Source: Bacillota bacterium (GTDB lineage: Bacteria; Bacillota_E; Symbiobacteriia; Symbiobacteriales; Symbiobacteriaceae). Taken from it: 34,314 nucleotides of DNA. The position numbers were made by a program, and so were the translations under genes. Shown here piece after piece: positions 1 to 7,744 of this stretch (positions are counted from its first letter, which is position 1; every line of letters begins with the position of its first letter). The stretch covers positions 1 through 34,314 of the forward strand of contig QGVE01000011.1 in NCBI GenBank assembly GCA_003242675.1. Direction: 5' to 3'. Under the pieces are notes generated by a model that saw nothing but the letters and a program-made list of their open reading frames with translations, was not told where the DNA came from and made no database searches.

Positions 1-1
1 G

Positions 2-289
2 GCAGCGTCCAGCGGGGATGAGGCCGCATTCCTGCGTCAGACCTCCCCTGCGCACCGGGCCGCGTGGTCGGCGTGGCTCGCCGCCGCTCGCCAGTCAGGG
101 CTCGTGCGGTACGACGCCCTGCTGCTCGACTGGGCGCGCTACGAGGGCACCGCGCTGGTGCTGGAGCGGCTGCAGTTCCGCGACGGCCGCATCGTCAGCG
201 GGGTCGTACAGCAGCGCTGGGCCCGGGAGGACGGCGAGTGGGTGGTGGGACCGGTGGAGTCGGTGTGGCGCGGCGCGGCCGGTCCCTGA
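2..289 (+). CDS. C-terminal part of an unidentified protein (truncated by the window edge)
   Basis: An open frame runs in from the left edge and stops at TGA 287-289, giving at least 95 residues. The readable part has an Ala/Trp-rich helical stretch followed by alternating hydrophobic strands (for example LVLERLQFRDGRIVSG) and ends in WRGAAGP. I see no catalytic motif and do not recognise the family. The ATG at 18 is in another frame and the internal GTG at 101 is unlikely to be the true start, since the frame stays open to the edge. The next gene follows after a 90-base gap that holds its own promoter-like sequence, so this is probably the end of a separate transcription unit. Confidence 0.55.
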   Translation, partial: AASSGDEAAFLRQTSPAHRAAWSAWLAAARQSGLVRYDALLLDWARYEGTALVLERLQFRDGRIVSGVVQQRWAREDGEWVVGPVESVWRGAAGP

Positions 290-323
290 CGGAGTGTGGC
301 CCCGGGCACAGTCGCGGCGGGGG

Positions 324-352
324 TTCCCGGCGGGTCACGCCTGTGGTAGAAT
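324..352 (+). promoter_or_regulatory. Putative promoter for yqeG
   Basis: An extended -10 element, TGG followed by TAGAAT at 347-352, is preceded 17 bases upstream by a weak -35 (TTCCCG, 324-329). It lies 28 bases before the yqeG start codon. Assigned from sequence pattern only. Confidence 0.4.
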
Positions 353-379
353 GGTCCCCTGAGCCTGGAGGTGTGACCC

Positions 380-889
380 GTGGGCGGCCTGCTGCCGCAG
401 GAGTACCACAAATCCATCTTCGAGATCGACCTGGAGAGGCTGCGCCGGATGGGCAAGCGGGCGATCCTCCTCGACCTGGACAACACCCTGGTGCGCTGGA
501 ACGATCCGCACCCCACGCCCGCCCTGCTCGACTGGCTGGCCGCCGTCCGGGCGCACGGCCTCATGCCCTGCATCGTCTCCAACAACAGCGGCCCACGGGT
601 GCGTGAGTTTGCCGCCAGGGCCGGCGTGTCGTTCGTCTCCGGCGCCTCCAAGCCGCGCAGGAAGGGATTTCTGCAGGCCATGCAGCAGCTGGGCGTGGCG
701 CCGCACGAGACCGTGGTGGTCGGCGATCAGCTGTTCACCGACATCCTCGGCGGAAACCGGGCCGGCGCCTACACGATCCTGGTCGTTCCGCTCGACCGGC
801 GGGAGTTCATCGGCACCCGCCTGGTGCGGCTCATCGAGCGGCGGGTGCTCCAATACCTGTTCCGCCGGGGTCTCCTGGCCCCGAAGTAG
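380..889 (+). CDS. yqeG: YqeG-family HAD phosphatase
   Basis: A 169-residue member of the YqeG (type IIIA HAD) phosphatase family, small cytoplasmic Mg-dependent phosphatases common in Firmicutes; the family is related to phosphatidylglycerolphosphate phosphatases. Motif I is LLDLDNTLV with the nucleophile Asp32 and acid/base Asp34. Motif II is the Ser of IVSNNSG, motif III the Lys in the SGASKPRRKGF region, and motif IV VGDQLFTDILGG. The length matches the family. It starts at GTG 380 with GGAGG at 367-371 upstream. In many Firmicutes yqeG lies beside aroE, as here. The physiological substrate cannot be read from sequence. Confidence 0.88.
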   Translation: MGGLLPQEYHKSIFEIDLERLRRMGKRAILLDLDNTLVRWNDPHPTPALLDWLAAVRAHGLMPCIVSNNSGPRVREFAARAGVSFVSGASKPRRKGFLQAMQQLGVAPHETVVVGDQLFTDILGGNRAGAYTILVVPLDRREFIGTRLVRLIERRVLQYLFRRGLLAPK

Positions 890-891
890 GT

Positions 892-917
892 CCGGCTGGC
901 GCAAGGCCAGCCGGTTT
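892..917 (+). terminator. Hairpin after yqeG, probable weak intrinsic terminator
   Basis: A perfect 9-bp stem, CCGGCTGGC (892-900) and GCCAGCCGG (906-914), with a 5-base loop starts 3 bases after the yqeG stop. Only three T residues follow, so termination may be partial. Confidence 0.5.
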
Positions 918-1005
918 GCCTATAGTTGGCAGGTTCCGCCGGGGCGCCCGCCGAAAGGAGTAAGTCGGACTGTGACCAGCCTTTCGACGGGGAAGGGAGA
1001 CTCGG

Positions 1006-1890
1006 ATGACGCAGGGTCGGAACACCGTGCGGGGTCCGGGGCGGATCCTGGGGATCCTCGGCCACCCGGTGGCGCACTCCGCCTCGCCCGCCATGCACAA
1101 CGCCGCATTTGCCGCACAGGGGATGCACGCCATCTACGGAGCCTTCGACGTCCCGCCTTCGCAGCTGGAGAAGGCGATCACCGGCATTCGCACGCTGGGG
1201 CTCCTGGGCGTCAACGTCACCATCCCCCACAAGGAGGCGGTCATGGCCTACCTGGACGACGTGGCGCCGACCGCACGCCAGGTGGGCGCGGTGAATACCA
1301 TCGTGAACCGGGGCGGTCGGCTGATCGGCTACAACACGGACGGATGGGGCTTCCTGCTCAGCCTGGAAGAGCGGGGCGTGCGGGTGGCCGGACGGCACGC
1401 GGTGGTGCTGGGGGCGGGCGGCGTCGCCCGGGCTGTGGCCCTGCACCTGTGCATGGCCGGCGTGGACCGGCTGACCATCATCAACCGCTCTCGCGCGCGG
1501 GCGGAGTTCCTCGCGGCCGACCTTGCGCGGGCCCGGCAGCCTGTCCGGGTGGCGGTGGCCGAGCCCGGCACGGACGAAGCCCGGGCGGCCCTGGCCGAGG
1601 CGGGGCTGGTGGTCAACTGCACGCCCCTGGGCATGGAGCCGGACACCGAGTCCACGCCGCTGGAGGACGTGGGGCTGCTCCCGTCCGACTGCGTCGTCTA
1701 CGACACGGTCTACCGCCCGCTGGAGACCCGGCTCCTTCGGGAGGCCCGGCAGCGGGGCCTCATGACGGTGAACGGCCTGTCCATGCTGGTGCACCAGGGC
1801 GCCTGTTCCTGGGAGTACTGGTTCGGCCGGCGGGGACCGGTGGATGTGATGCGGTCCGCCGCGCTGGCGGCCCTGGAGGGGCAGTCATGA
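1006..1890 (+). CDS. aroE: Shikimate dehydrogenase AroE
   Basis: Reduces 3-dehydroshikimate to shikimate with NADPH in the chorismate pathway. The 294-residue protein shows the substrate-binding SASPAMHN (24-31), the NVTIPHK loop with catalytic Lys76, GAVNT, and GYNTDG with catalytic Asp112. The Rossmann loop GAGGVAR is at 136-142, followed by NRS, which is typical for NADP binding. The C-terminal NGLSMLVHQGA is also conserved. ATG 1006 has GGAAGGGAG upstream; the N-terminus is about ten residues longer than usual. The stop overlaps the next start (ATGA), so it is translationally coupled to the prepilin peptidase gene. It heads the aro operon. Confidence 0.96.
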   Translation: MTQGRNTVRGPGRILGILGHPVAHSASPAMHNAAFAAQGMHAIYGAFDVPPSQLEKAITGIRTLGLLGVNVTIPHKEAVMAYLDDVAPTARQVGAVNTIVNRGGRLIGYNTDGWGFLLSLEERGVRVAGRHAVVLGAGGVARAVALHLCMAGVDRLTIINRSRARAEFLAADLARARQPVRVAVAEPGTDEARAALAEAGLVVNCTPLGMEPDTESTPLEDVGLLPSDCVVYDTVYRPLETRLLREARQRGLMTVNGLSMLVHQGACSWEYWFGRRGPVDVMRSAALAALEGQS

Positions 1891-2531
1891 GCGGGCTGGC
1901 GTGGCTGGCCGCCCTGGTGGGCCTGGCCCTCGGCGCGGCCCTGGGGTATCTGGGCGTGCGGTTCTCGCCCCGGTGGCTGACCCGGCCGGTACCCCGCTGG
2001 TTTGCCTGGGCCTGGGTGGCGGCGACCGCGGGGGCGGCGGGGCTGCTCGGGTTCTTGCACCCGTTTAGGCCCTATTTCTGGCACCACTTGCTCCTGCTCG
2101 CGATCCTGCTCGCGGCCGCGTTCGTCGACCTGCGGGAGCACATCATCCCCAACGACCTGGTGCTGGCGGGCCTTCTGGCCTGGCTGCCGGCGATGCTGCT
2201 CTTCCCCTACGACGGGAAGTCGTGGCTCTCTGCGCTGGGGGGCGGGGCGGCCGCCTTTGCGCTTTTCTACCTGCTGGCGGTGTTGGTGCCCGGCGGCATG
2301 GGCATGGGCGACGTGAAGCTGGCCCTCGTGATGGGGCTGTTCCTGGGGGCGGGATGGGTGGCCATGGCCCTGATGCTCGCCTTCATCCTGGGCGGGCTGG
2401 TCTCGGGCGTCCTGCTCGCCACCCGGCGGATCGCGCGCAAGGGGTACATTCCGTTCGGCCCGTTTTTGGCCGCGGGCGGGCTGATCACGCTGCTGTGGGG
2501 AAGCCAGATCTGGAACTGGTACGCGGGATGA
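1887..2531 (+). CDS. Prepilin peptidase (A24 family), short form
   Basis: An integral-membrane aspartyl peptidase of 214 residues with about six to seven hydrophobic segments. Both catalytic aspartates are visible: the first in [13 protein letters not shown], the second in the hallmark GMGMGDVKL. It lacks the N-terminal CxxC-containing N-methylase region of long PilD proteins, so it probably only cleaves prepilin-like leaders. ATG 1887 overlaps the aroE stop; GGAGGGG lies upstream. Embedding of a pilin-processing enzyme in an aro operon is odd, because no pilin, pilB or pilC gene is in the window. In several Firmicutes pil genes sit between aroE and aroC, so this may be the remainder of such an arrangement (inference). 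Confidence 0.88.
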   Translation: MSGLAWLAALVGLALGAALGYLGVRFSPRWLTRPVPRWFAWAWVAATAGAAGLLGFLHPFRPYFWHHLLLLAILLAAAFVDLREHIIPNDLVLAGLLAWLPAMLLFPYDGKSWLSALGGGAAAFALFYLLAVLVPGGMGMGDVKLALVMGLFLGAGWVAMALMLAFILGGLVSGVLLATRRIARKGYIPFGPFLAAGGLITLLWGSQIWNWYAG

Positions 2532-2556
2532 CGGCAAGGAAGGGGGCCGGCCCGGA

Positions 2557-3735
2557 ATGCTGCGGTACATGACGGCCGGGGAGTCGCACGGCCGTGCGCT
2601 GGTGACGATCGTCGAGGGGCTGCCCGCCGGCGTGCCGGTGGACCTGGCGGCCATCGACCGGGACCTCGCCCGGCGGCAGTCGGGCTACGGGCGGGGCGGG
2701 AGGATGAAGATCGAGCAGGACCGGGTGCAGGTGCTCGCCGGGATCCGGCACGGCAAGACCCTGGGCAGTCCGGTGGCCCTGCTGGTGGAGAACCGGGACT
2801 GGGCCAACTGGAGCGAGGTGATGTCGCCCGAGCCGGTCGCGGCCTACACCGACCCGCGGGCGGCGGAGAAGGTGCGCACGCGGCCCCGGCCGGGCCACGC
2901 GGACCTGGCGGGGGCCCTGAAGTACGACCACGCCGACCTGCGCAACGTGCTCGAGCGGGCGTCGGCCCGGGAGACCGCCGCGCGGGTGGCGGCAGGCTCC
3001 CTGGCGAAGCAGTTCCTGGCCCCGTTCGGCATCCGGGTGGCCGGCTACGTGCGGTCGATCGGTCCGGTGGAGGCCGGGAGCCTGGCGGAGCTGAGCCTGG
3101 AGGCGCGCGTCGCCCGGGCGGAGGCGAGCCCGGTGCGGTGCCCCGATCCCGAGGCCTCGGCCCGGATGGTCGCGGAGATCGACGCGGCCCGGCGGGACGG
3201 CGACTCGCTGGGCGGCGTGGTGGAGGTGCTGGCCACGGGCCTGCCGCCGGGCCTGGGCAGCCACGTGCACTACGACCGGAAGCTGGACGGCGCCCTGGGC
3301 GCAGCCCTGCTCTCCATCCAGGCGGCCAAGGGCGTGGAGATCGGCGACGCCTTTGAAAACGCCCGCAAGCGCGGCTCGGAGGTGCACGACGAGATCGGCT
3401 GGAGCCCCGAGCGGGGGTACTTCCGGTACACCAACCGGGCCGGCGGGCTGGAGGGCGGCATGACCAACGGCATGGACCTGGTGGTCCGGGTCGCCTTCAA
3501 GCCCATCGCTACGCTGTACAGGCCCCTCCGGTCGGTGGAGGTCGACACGCACCGGGAGGCCACGGCGGGCATTGAGCGGTCGGACGTCTGTGCCATCCCG
3601 GCTGCGGCGGTGATCGCGGAGTGCGTGACGGCCTTTGAACTGGCCCGCTTCGTGGTCGAGAAGTTCGGCGGCGACTCGCTGGCGGAGGCCCTGCGGAACT
3701 ACCGCGGGTACCTGGAGCAGATCGCCCGGCGCTGA
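2557..3735 (+). CDS. aroC: Chorismate synthase AroC
   Basis: Converts 5-enolpyruvylshikimate-3-phosphate to chorismate using reduced FMN; the last common step to aromatic amino acids. The 392-residue length fits the Firmicute form. The N-terminus [12 protein letters not shown] carries the conserved first His, and [40 protein letters not shown] and [10 protein letters not shown] are all family signatures. ATG 2557 follows an AAGGAAGGGGG purine stretch. It is 25 bases after the prepilin peptidase and clearly in the same transcript as aroE and aroK. Confidence 0.97.
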   Translation: MLRYMTAGESHGRALVTIVEGLPAGVPVDLAAIDRDLARRQSGYGRGGRMKIEQDRVQVLAGIRHGKTLGSPVALLVENRDWANWSEVMSPEPVAAYTDPRAAEKVRTRPRPGHADLAGALKYDHADLRNVLERASARETAARVAAGSLAKQFLAPFGIRVAGYVRSIGPVEAGSLAELSLEARVARAEASPVRCPDPEASARMVAEIDAARRDGDSLGGVVEVLATGLPPGLGSHVHYDRKLDGALGAALLSIQAAKGVEIGDAFENARKRGSEVHDEIGWSPERGYFRYTNRAGGLEGGMTNGMDLVVRVAFKPIATLYRPLRSVEVDTHREATAGIERSDVCAIPAAAVIAECVTAFELARFVVEKFGGDSLAEALRNYRGYLEQIARR

Positions 3736-3789
3736 GGCCCGGAAGCGGCTTGCCGGGCGCGGAGGCCCGGGAGCGGCTGCCTGGACGCC
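3734..3789 (+). repeat. Imperfect tandem duplication of 28 bp
   Basis: Two adjacent 28-bp units, each beginning GAGGCCCGG, occupy 3734-3761 and 3762-3789 and agree at 22 of 28 positions. The first overlaps the aroC stop codon. The duplication lengthens the aroC-aroK gap; no function is evident. Confidence 0.6.
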
Positions 3790-3826
3790 GATGCGCGGAC
3801 GGTGCGGGCGGGAGGGGGTCTGCGCA

Positions 3827-4351
3827 GTGAACATCGTGCTCGTGGGGCTGATGGGATCCGGCAAGACGGCCGTGGGCCGGCGGCTGGCCGAAAGGCTGGG
3901 CCGGCCCTTTGTGGATACCGATGCCCTGGTGGAGGCGGAAGCCGGGCGCTCGATCGCGGCGATCTTCGCGGCGGAGGGGGAGGAGGGGTTCCGCCGCCGC
4001 GAGGCGGAGGTGGTGGCGCGGGTGGCCGCCGGCGACCACCAGGTGATCGCGACCGGCGGAGGCGCGGTGCTGCGGGCCGAGAACCGGGCGGCGCTTCGCC
4101 GAAGCGGCCTGGTGATCTGGCTCGACGCGGAGCCCGAGACGCTCTGCGCGCGGGCCCGTGCGCAGGGGCTGAACCGCCGGCCGCTGCTCGCCGGGCCGGA
4201 CCCCCTGGAGCGGCTGCGGGCGCTGGCGGCCGCCCGCCGCCCGTATTACGCCGAGGCCGCCCACGTGCGGATCGAGACGGACCGCCGTTCCGTGGACGAG
4301 GTCGTGGCAGCGATCATGGACACGCTACGGGAAAGGGGAGAGTGCGGTTGA
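3827..4351 (+). CDS. aroK: Shikimate kinase AroK
   Basis: Phosphorylates shikimate at the 3-hydroxyl with ATP. The P-loop GLMGSGKT is at residues 7-14, followed by FVDTDALVE (Asp30/Asp32), the FRRREAEV region, and the glycine-rich GGGAVL that binds shikimate. The lid region carries GLNRRPLL. I chose GTG 3827 because GGAGGGGG lies 8 bases upstream and the protein then has the normal 174 residues; the frame is open further upstream but that stretch covers the repeat and has no family similarity. The stop TGA overlaps the TTG start of aroB. Confidence 0.94.
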   Translation: MNIVLVGLMGSGKTAVGRRLAERLGRPFVDTDALVEAEAGRSIAAIFAAEGEEGFRRREAEVVARVAAGDHQVIATGGGAVLRAENRAALRRSGLVIWLDAEPETLCARARAQGLNRRPLLAGPDPLERLRALAAARRPYYAEAAHVRIETDRRSVDEVVAAIMDTLRERGECG

Positions 4352-5439
4352 ACGAGGTGTGGGTGGAACTCGGGGAGCAGCGCTATCCAATCTACATCGG
4401 CCCCGGGCTGATGGCGGAGCTGGGCGCCCTGGTGCGCCGGCATCTGCCCAAGGCCCGGCGCGCCCTGCTGGTGACGGATGCGAACGTCGGCCCGCTCTAC
4501 GGGGAGGCCGCCCGCGCCTCCCTGGAGCAGGCCGGCATCACCACGTCCCGGGTGACGGTTCCGGCGGGCGAGTCCTCCAAGTCGCTGTCGCAGGCGTTCA
4601 GCCTCTACAGCAGCTGTGTCCGGGCGGAGCTGGACCGCACCAGCGCCATCGTCGCCCTGGGCGGCGGGGTCGTCGGCGACCTGGCCGGGTTTGTGGCGGC
4701 CACGTACCTGCGGGGGATTCCCCTGGTGCAGGTGCCCACGACGCTGCTGGCGCAGGTGGACTCGTCCGTCGGCGGGAAGACCGGAGTCGACCTGCCCCAG
4801 GGCAAGAACCTGGTGGGGGCTTTCCACCAGCCCTCGCTGGTGGTGGCCGACGTGGAGACGCTCCGGAGCCTGCCCCGCCGGGAGCTGGCCGCCGGCATGG
4901 CCGAGGTGGTCAAGTACGGCGTCATCCGGGACGAGGAGTTCCTGAAGTACGTGGAGGTGCAGGTGGGCAACGCGCTGGCCGGCGACCTGGCGGTGCTGGA
5001 GCGGGTGGTGGCACAGAGCTGCCGGATCAAGGCCGAGGTCGTGGCCGCCGACCCGCGCGAGAAGGGGCTCAGGGCCATCCTGAACTTCGGCCACACGGTG
5101 GGCCACGCCCTGGAGGCCGCCCTGGGCTACCGCTGGCTGCACGGCGAGTGCATCGCGGTCGGCATGGTGGCCGCCGCCACGATCGCCCGGCACGCCGGGA
5201 TCGCACAGGAGAGCGGCCTGGAGCTCCGGCTGAAGCGGGTCCTGGAGCGGCTGGACCTGCCCACCGCGCTGCCCGAGGGCATGGATCCGCAGGAGCTGGA
5301 ACCCTTCCTGCGGAGAGACAAGAAGGTCAAGAGCGGAATCATCCACTGGGTGATGCCCGTCCGGGCCGGCGAGGTGATCGTCACGCCGGACGTGACGCCC
5401 GATGCGATCCGGTGGGGGCTCGAAGCGCTGAGGAGGTAG
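4348..5439 (+). CDS. aroB: 3-dehydroquinate synthase AroB
   Basis: Cyclises DAHP to 3-dehydroquinate using NAD and a divalent metal. The 363-residue protein has the NAD-binding GGGVVGDLAGF (105-115), DSSVGGKTG with Lys144, AEVVKYG with ligand Glu186, and NFGHTVGHALE plus LHGE, giving the metal ligands His249 and His265. The start is TTG 4348, overlapping the aroK stop as TTGA, with AAGGGGAG 8 bases upstream; GTG 4342 would be too close to that site. The end of the gene contains AGGAGG, which serves as the ribosome binding site of psuG. Confidence 0.96.
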   Translation: MNEVWVELGEQRYPIYIGPGLMAELGALVRRHLPKARRALLVTDANVGPLYGEAARASLEQAGITTSRVTVPAGESSKSLSQAFSLYSSCVRAELDRTSAIVALGGGVVGDLAGFVAATYLRGIPLVQVPTTLLAQVDSSVGGKTGVDLPQGKNLVGAFHQPSLVVADVETLRSLPRRELAAGMAEVVKYGVIRDEEFLKYVEVQVGNALAGDLAVLERVVAQSCRIKAEVVAADPREKGLRAILNFGHTVGHALEAALGYRWLHGECIAVGMVAAATIARHAGIAQESGLELRLKRVLERLDLPTALPEGMDPQELEPFLRRDKKVKSGIIHWVMPVRAGEVIVTPDVTPDAIRWGLEALRR

Positions 5440-5446
5440 CGACCGG

Positions 5447-6373
5447 ATGAAGTACCTGCTTTCGTTTACGCCTGAGGTCCGGGAGGCCCTGGAGCGGAAC
5501 CGGCCTGTGGTGGCGTTGGAGTCGACGATCATCAGCCACGGCATGCCCTATCCGGAGAACCTGCGCACGGCCCGGGAGGTGGAGGAGATCGTCCGCAGCC
5601 AGGGCGCGGTGCCGGCGACGATCGCCGTCATCGGCGGCCGCTGCAAGGTGGGCCTCACGGATGAGGAACTGGAGCTGCTGGCGACCTCGCCCGAAGCCGT
5701 CAAGGTCTCGCTCCGGGACCTGCCGGTGGTGTTGGCGCGCAAGCAGCTGGGGGCGACGACCGTCGCGGCCACGGCGACCATCGCCGCGGCGGCGGGCATC
5801 GAGGTGTTCGTCACCGGCGGCATCGGCGGCGTGCACCGCAAGAGCCCGGGCGACCCGGCGCAGGTGTGGGATGTCTCGGCGGACCTCACCGTGCTGGGCC
5901 GCACCGACATCACGGTGGTCTGCGCCGGGGCCAAGTCGGTGCTGGACATCGGGGCGACGCTGGAGGTGCTGGAGACGCTGGGGGTGACGGTGCTGGGTTA
6001 CCAGACCGACCGGTTCCCCGGCTTCTACACCCGCGACACCGGGTTCGGCGTGGATGCCCGGGTGGACACGCCGGAGGAGGCCGCGGCGATCATCCACGCG
6101 CGCCAGCAGACCCGCATCCCCGGCGGGGTGCTGGTGGTCAACCCGGTGCCCGCGGAGTACGCCATGGCCCCGGAAGAGGTGGAGCGGCACATCCAGGACG
6201 CCCTGGCGGCCATGGCGTCTGAGGGAGTCACCGGCAAGGCGGTCACGCCGTACCTGCTGGCCCGGATGAAGGAGGCCACCGGGGGGCGCGCGCTGCAGAC
6301 GAACATCGCCCTTGTGAAGCACAACGCCCTCGTCGGCGCCCAGATCGCGGCCGCCCTGAAGGCGCAGAAGTAG
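5447..6373 (+). CDS. psuG: Pseudouridine-5'-phosphate glycosidase PsuG
   Basis: Cleaves pseudouridine 5'-phosphate to uracil and ribose 5-phosphate (reversible). The 308-residue protein matches the family throughout: VALESTIISHGMPYP with the general-base-type Glu25, VKVSLRDLP with Lys86, the FVTGGIGGVHR loop and CAGAKSVLDIG with Lys163, equivalent to the lysine that forms the ribose adduct in E. coli PsuG. The ribosome binding site AGGAGG (5431-5436) lies inside the end of aroB, so the gene is cotranscribed with the aro operon although the pathway is unrelated. No pseudouridine kinase gene (psuK) is adjacent. A strong terminator follows. Confidence 0.94.
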   Translation: MKYLLSFTPEVREALERNRPVVALESTIISHGMPYPENLRTAREVEEIVRSQGAVPATIAVIGGRCKVGLTDEELELLATSPEAVKVSLRDLPVVLARKQLGATTVAATATIAAAAGIEVFVTGGIGGVHRKSPGDPAQVWDVSADLTVLGRTDITVVCAGAKSVLDIGATLEVLETLGVTVLGYQTDRFPGFYTRDTGFGVDARVDTPEEAAAIIHARQQTRIPGGVLVVNPVPAEYAMAPEEVERHIQDALAAMASEGVTGKAVTPYLLARMKEATGGRALQTNIALVKHNALVGAQIAAALKAQK

Positions 6374-6460
6374 TGAGAGCCCCCTGAAACCGGCGCAGGG
6401 CGAACTTGTGGAGCCGCCTGCGGGCGGGAGAAGCACACGGAGCGGTCAGCCATGCACAGG

Positions 6461-6492
6461 CCCCCGTTCAGTCGCACGGACGGGGGTTTTTT
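6461..6492 (+). terminator. Intrinsic terminator of the aro-psuG operon
   Basis: Stem CCCCCGT (6461-6467) pairs with ACGGGGG (6480-6486) around a 12-base loop and is followed directly by six T residues (6487-6492). Confidence 0.85.
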
Positions 6493-6525
6493 CGTGCGTC
6501 CATTCCTGTTCGGCATGGGAAAAAT

Positions 6526-6553
6526 AGAACATCGTTCTGCACCGTGGAACGAT
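6526..6553 (+). promoter_or_regulatory. Overlapping inverted repeats, possible operator
   Basis: AGAAC-ATC-GTTCT (6526-6538) is a perfect palindrome with a 3-base centre. It overlaps a second inverted repeat, ATCGTTC (6531-6537) and GAACGAT (6547-6553), with a 9-base spacer. The pair lies just upstream of the -35 of the dehydrogenase-family gene. The alternating GAAC/GTTC half-sites suggest a dimeric regulator (inference). Confidence 0.45.
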
Positions 6554-6559
6554 TAGGGC

Positions 6560-6588
6560 TTAACAGGGGGCGGTCCACCGATTAGGAT
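6560..6588 (+). promoter_or_regulatory. Putative promoter of the dehydrogenase-family gene
   Basis: TTAACA (6560-6565, five of six matches to the -35 consensus) and TAGGAT (6583-6588) are separated by exactly 17 bases. The octamer CGATTAGG occurs twice around it (6550-6557 and 6579-6586), the second copy covering the -10. The predicted transcript start would fall just before the ribosome binding site. Confidence 0.5.
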
Positions 6589-6612
6589 GGTCACGGAAGG
6601 GGGCTGGAACAG

Positions 6613-7686
6613 ATGGCGTACGTGCCGACCATCGTGGTAATGGAAGGAGACCAGACCGGGCAGGAGCTGCTGGAAGAGGCCGTTCGGCTGCTCAGCCCTG
6701 ACGTGATCGGCTTGCCGCTGAATCTGGTGCGCTATGACCTGAGCCTGGAGAATCGCCGGGCGACCCGCAACCAGGTCGTGTACGAGGCGGCCGCGGCGAT
6801 GCGGGAGTTCGGCTATGGCCTGAAGGCCGCGACCATCACGCCGGAGGGCCGGGGCGACGTGGGGTCGCCCAACGCGATCCTGCGGCGGGAGATCGACGGC
6901 ACCGTGATCCTCCGGACGGGCCGTCCCCTGCCCGGGGTGCAGACCATCGGCGGGATCACGGCGCCGATCGCCGTCGTGCGCATGGCGACCGAGGACGCCT
7001 ATGAGGCGCAGGAGTGGCGCGAGGGCGAGGGCGACGAGGAGCGGGCCTACCGCACGACCTACATCTCGGCGCGCAACTGTCGGGCCACCGCCGAGTTCGC
7101 CTTCCGCCTGGCCCGCCAGATGGGGGCGGTCGTGTTCGGCGGCCCGAAGTGGACGGTCTCGCCCACCTACGAAGGGCTCCTCAAGGAGGCGATGGACGAG
7201 GCCGCCCGGCGGTATCCGGACGTGCCCTACGAGCCGCAGCTGATCGACGCGGCGTACGCGCTGCTCATCGCGCGGGCGACGCGCCCGCTGGTGATCCCGT
7301 GCCTCAACCGGGACGGCGACATCCTCTCTGACCTGGTGCTGGCGCTCTACGGCTCCATCGCCGGCTCCGAGTCGCTGCTCATCGCCTTCGACGAGGCGTT
7401 CCACCCGCGGGTGGTGATGGCCGAGGCGCCCCACGGCACCGCGCCCAGCCTGCAGGGCAAGAACGTCGCGAACCCGCTGGCCATGCAGCTGGCGGCCGGC
7501 GCCCTGCTGAAGCAGATGCCGGATCCGGAGTACCAGCGGGCCGGCGCGGCGATTCAGGAGGCCTGCCTGGAGGCGGTCGCGGCAGGGATCCGCACCGCCG
7601 ACCTGGGCGGCACCGCCCGGACCACGGAGTTCACCGACGAGGTCATCCGCCGGGTGCGGGAGAAGCTGGCCGTGGTCGCCCGCTGA
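6613..7686 (+). CDS. Isocitrate/isopropylmalate dehydrogenase-family protein (divergent)
   Basis: A 357-residue beta-decarboxylating dehydrogenase-family protein. The Lys and Asp that the family uses in catalysis are present: Lys179 in GGPKW and Asp212 in LIDAAYALL, followed by the metal-site NRDGDILSDL (Asp236, Asp240) and the cofactor loop EAPHGTAPSLQGKNVANP (271-288). The N-terminus (VVMEGDQTG) departs from the usual PGDGIGPE, and the serine/arginine loop that selects isocitrate versus isopropylmalate is not recognisable, so the substrate is uncertain. A homoisocitrate, tartrate or novel 2-hydroxy-acid substrate is possible. It stands alone, with no other TCA or leucine gene beside it, under its own promoter. 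GGAAGGGGG precedes ATG 6613. Confidence 0.82.
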   Translation: MAYVPTIVVMEGDQTGQELLEEAVRLLSPDVIGLPLNLVRYDLSLENRRATRNQVVYEAAAAMREFGYGLKAATITPEGRGDVGSPNAILRREIDGTVILRTGRPLPGVQTIGGITAPIAVVRMATEDAYEAQEWREGEGDEERAYRTTYISARNCRATAEFAFRLARQMGAVVFGGPKWTVSPTYEGLLKEAMDEAARRYPDVPYEPQLIDAAYALLIARATRPLVIPCLNRDGDILSDLVLALYGSIAGSESLLIAFDEAFHPRVVMAEAPHGTAPSLQGKNVANPLAMQLAAGALLKQMPDPEYQRAGAAIQEACLEAVAAGIRTADLGGTARTTEFTDEVIRRVREKLAVVAR

Positions 7687-7744
7687 GGCGCGCACCCCGC
7701 CGCTCCCCCGGGAATAGGCTGGTGAGCGCGAGGGGGGAGCGGCC

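Noticed and set aside
6527..6537. A LexA-type SOS box (GAAC-N4-GTTC) before the dehydrogenase-family gene
   Set aside because: The spacing here is three bases (GAAC-ATC-GTTC), not four, so it does not fit the Gram-positive LexA site.
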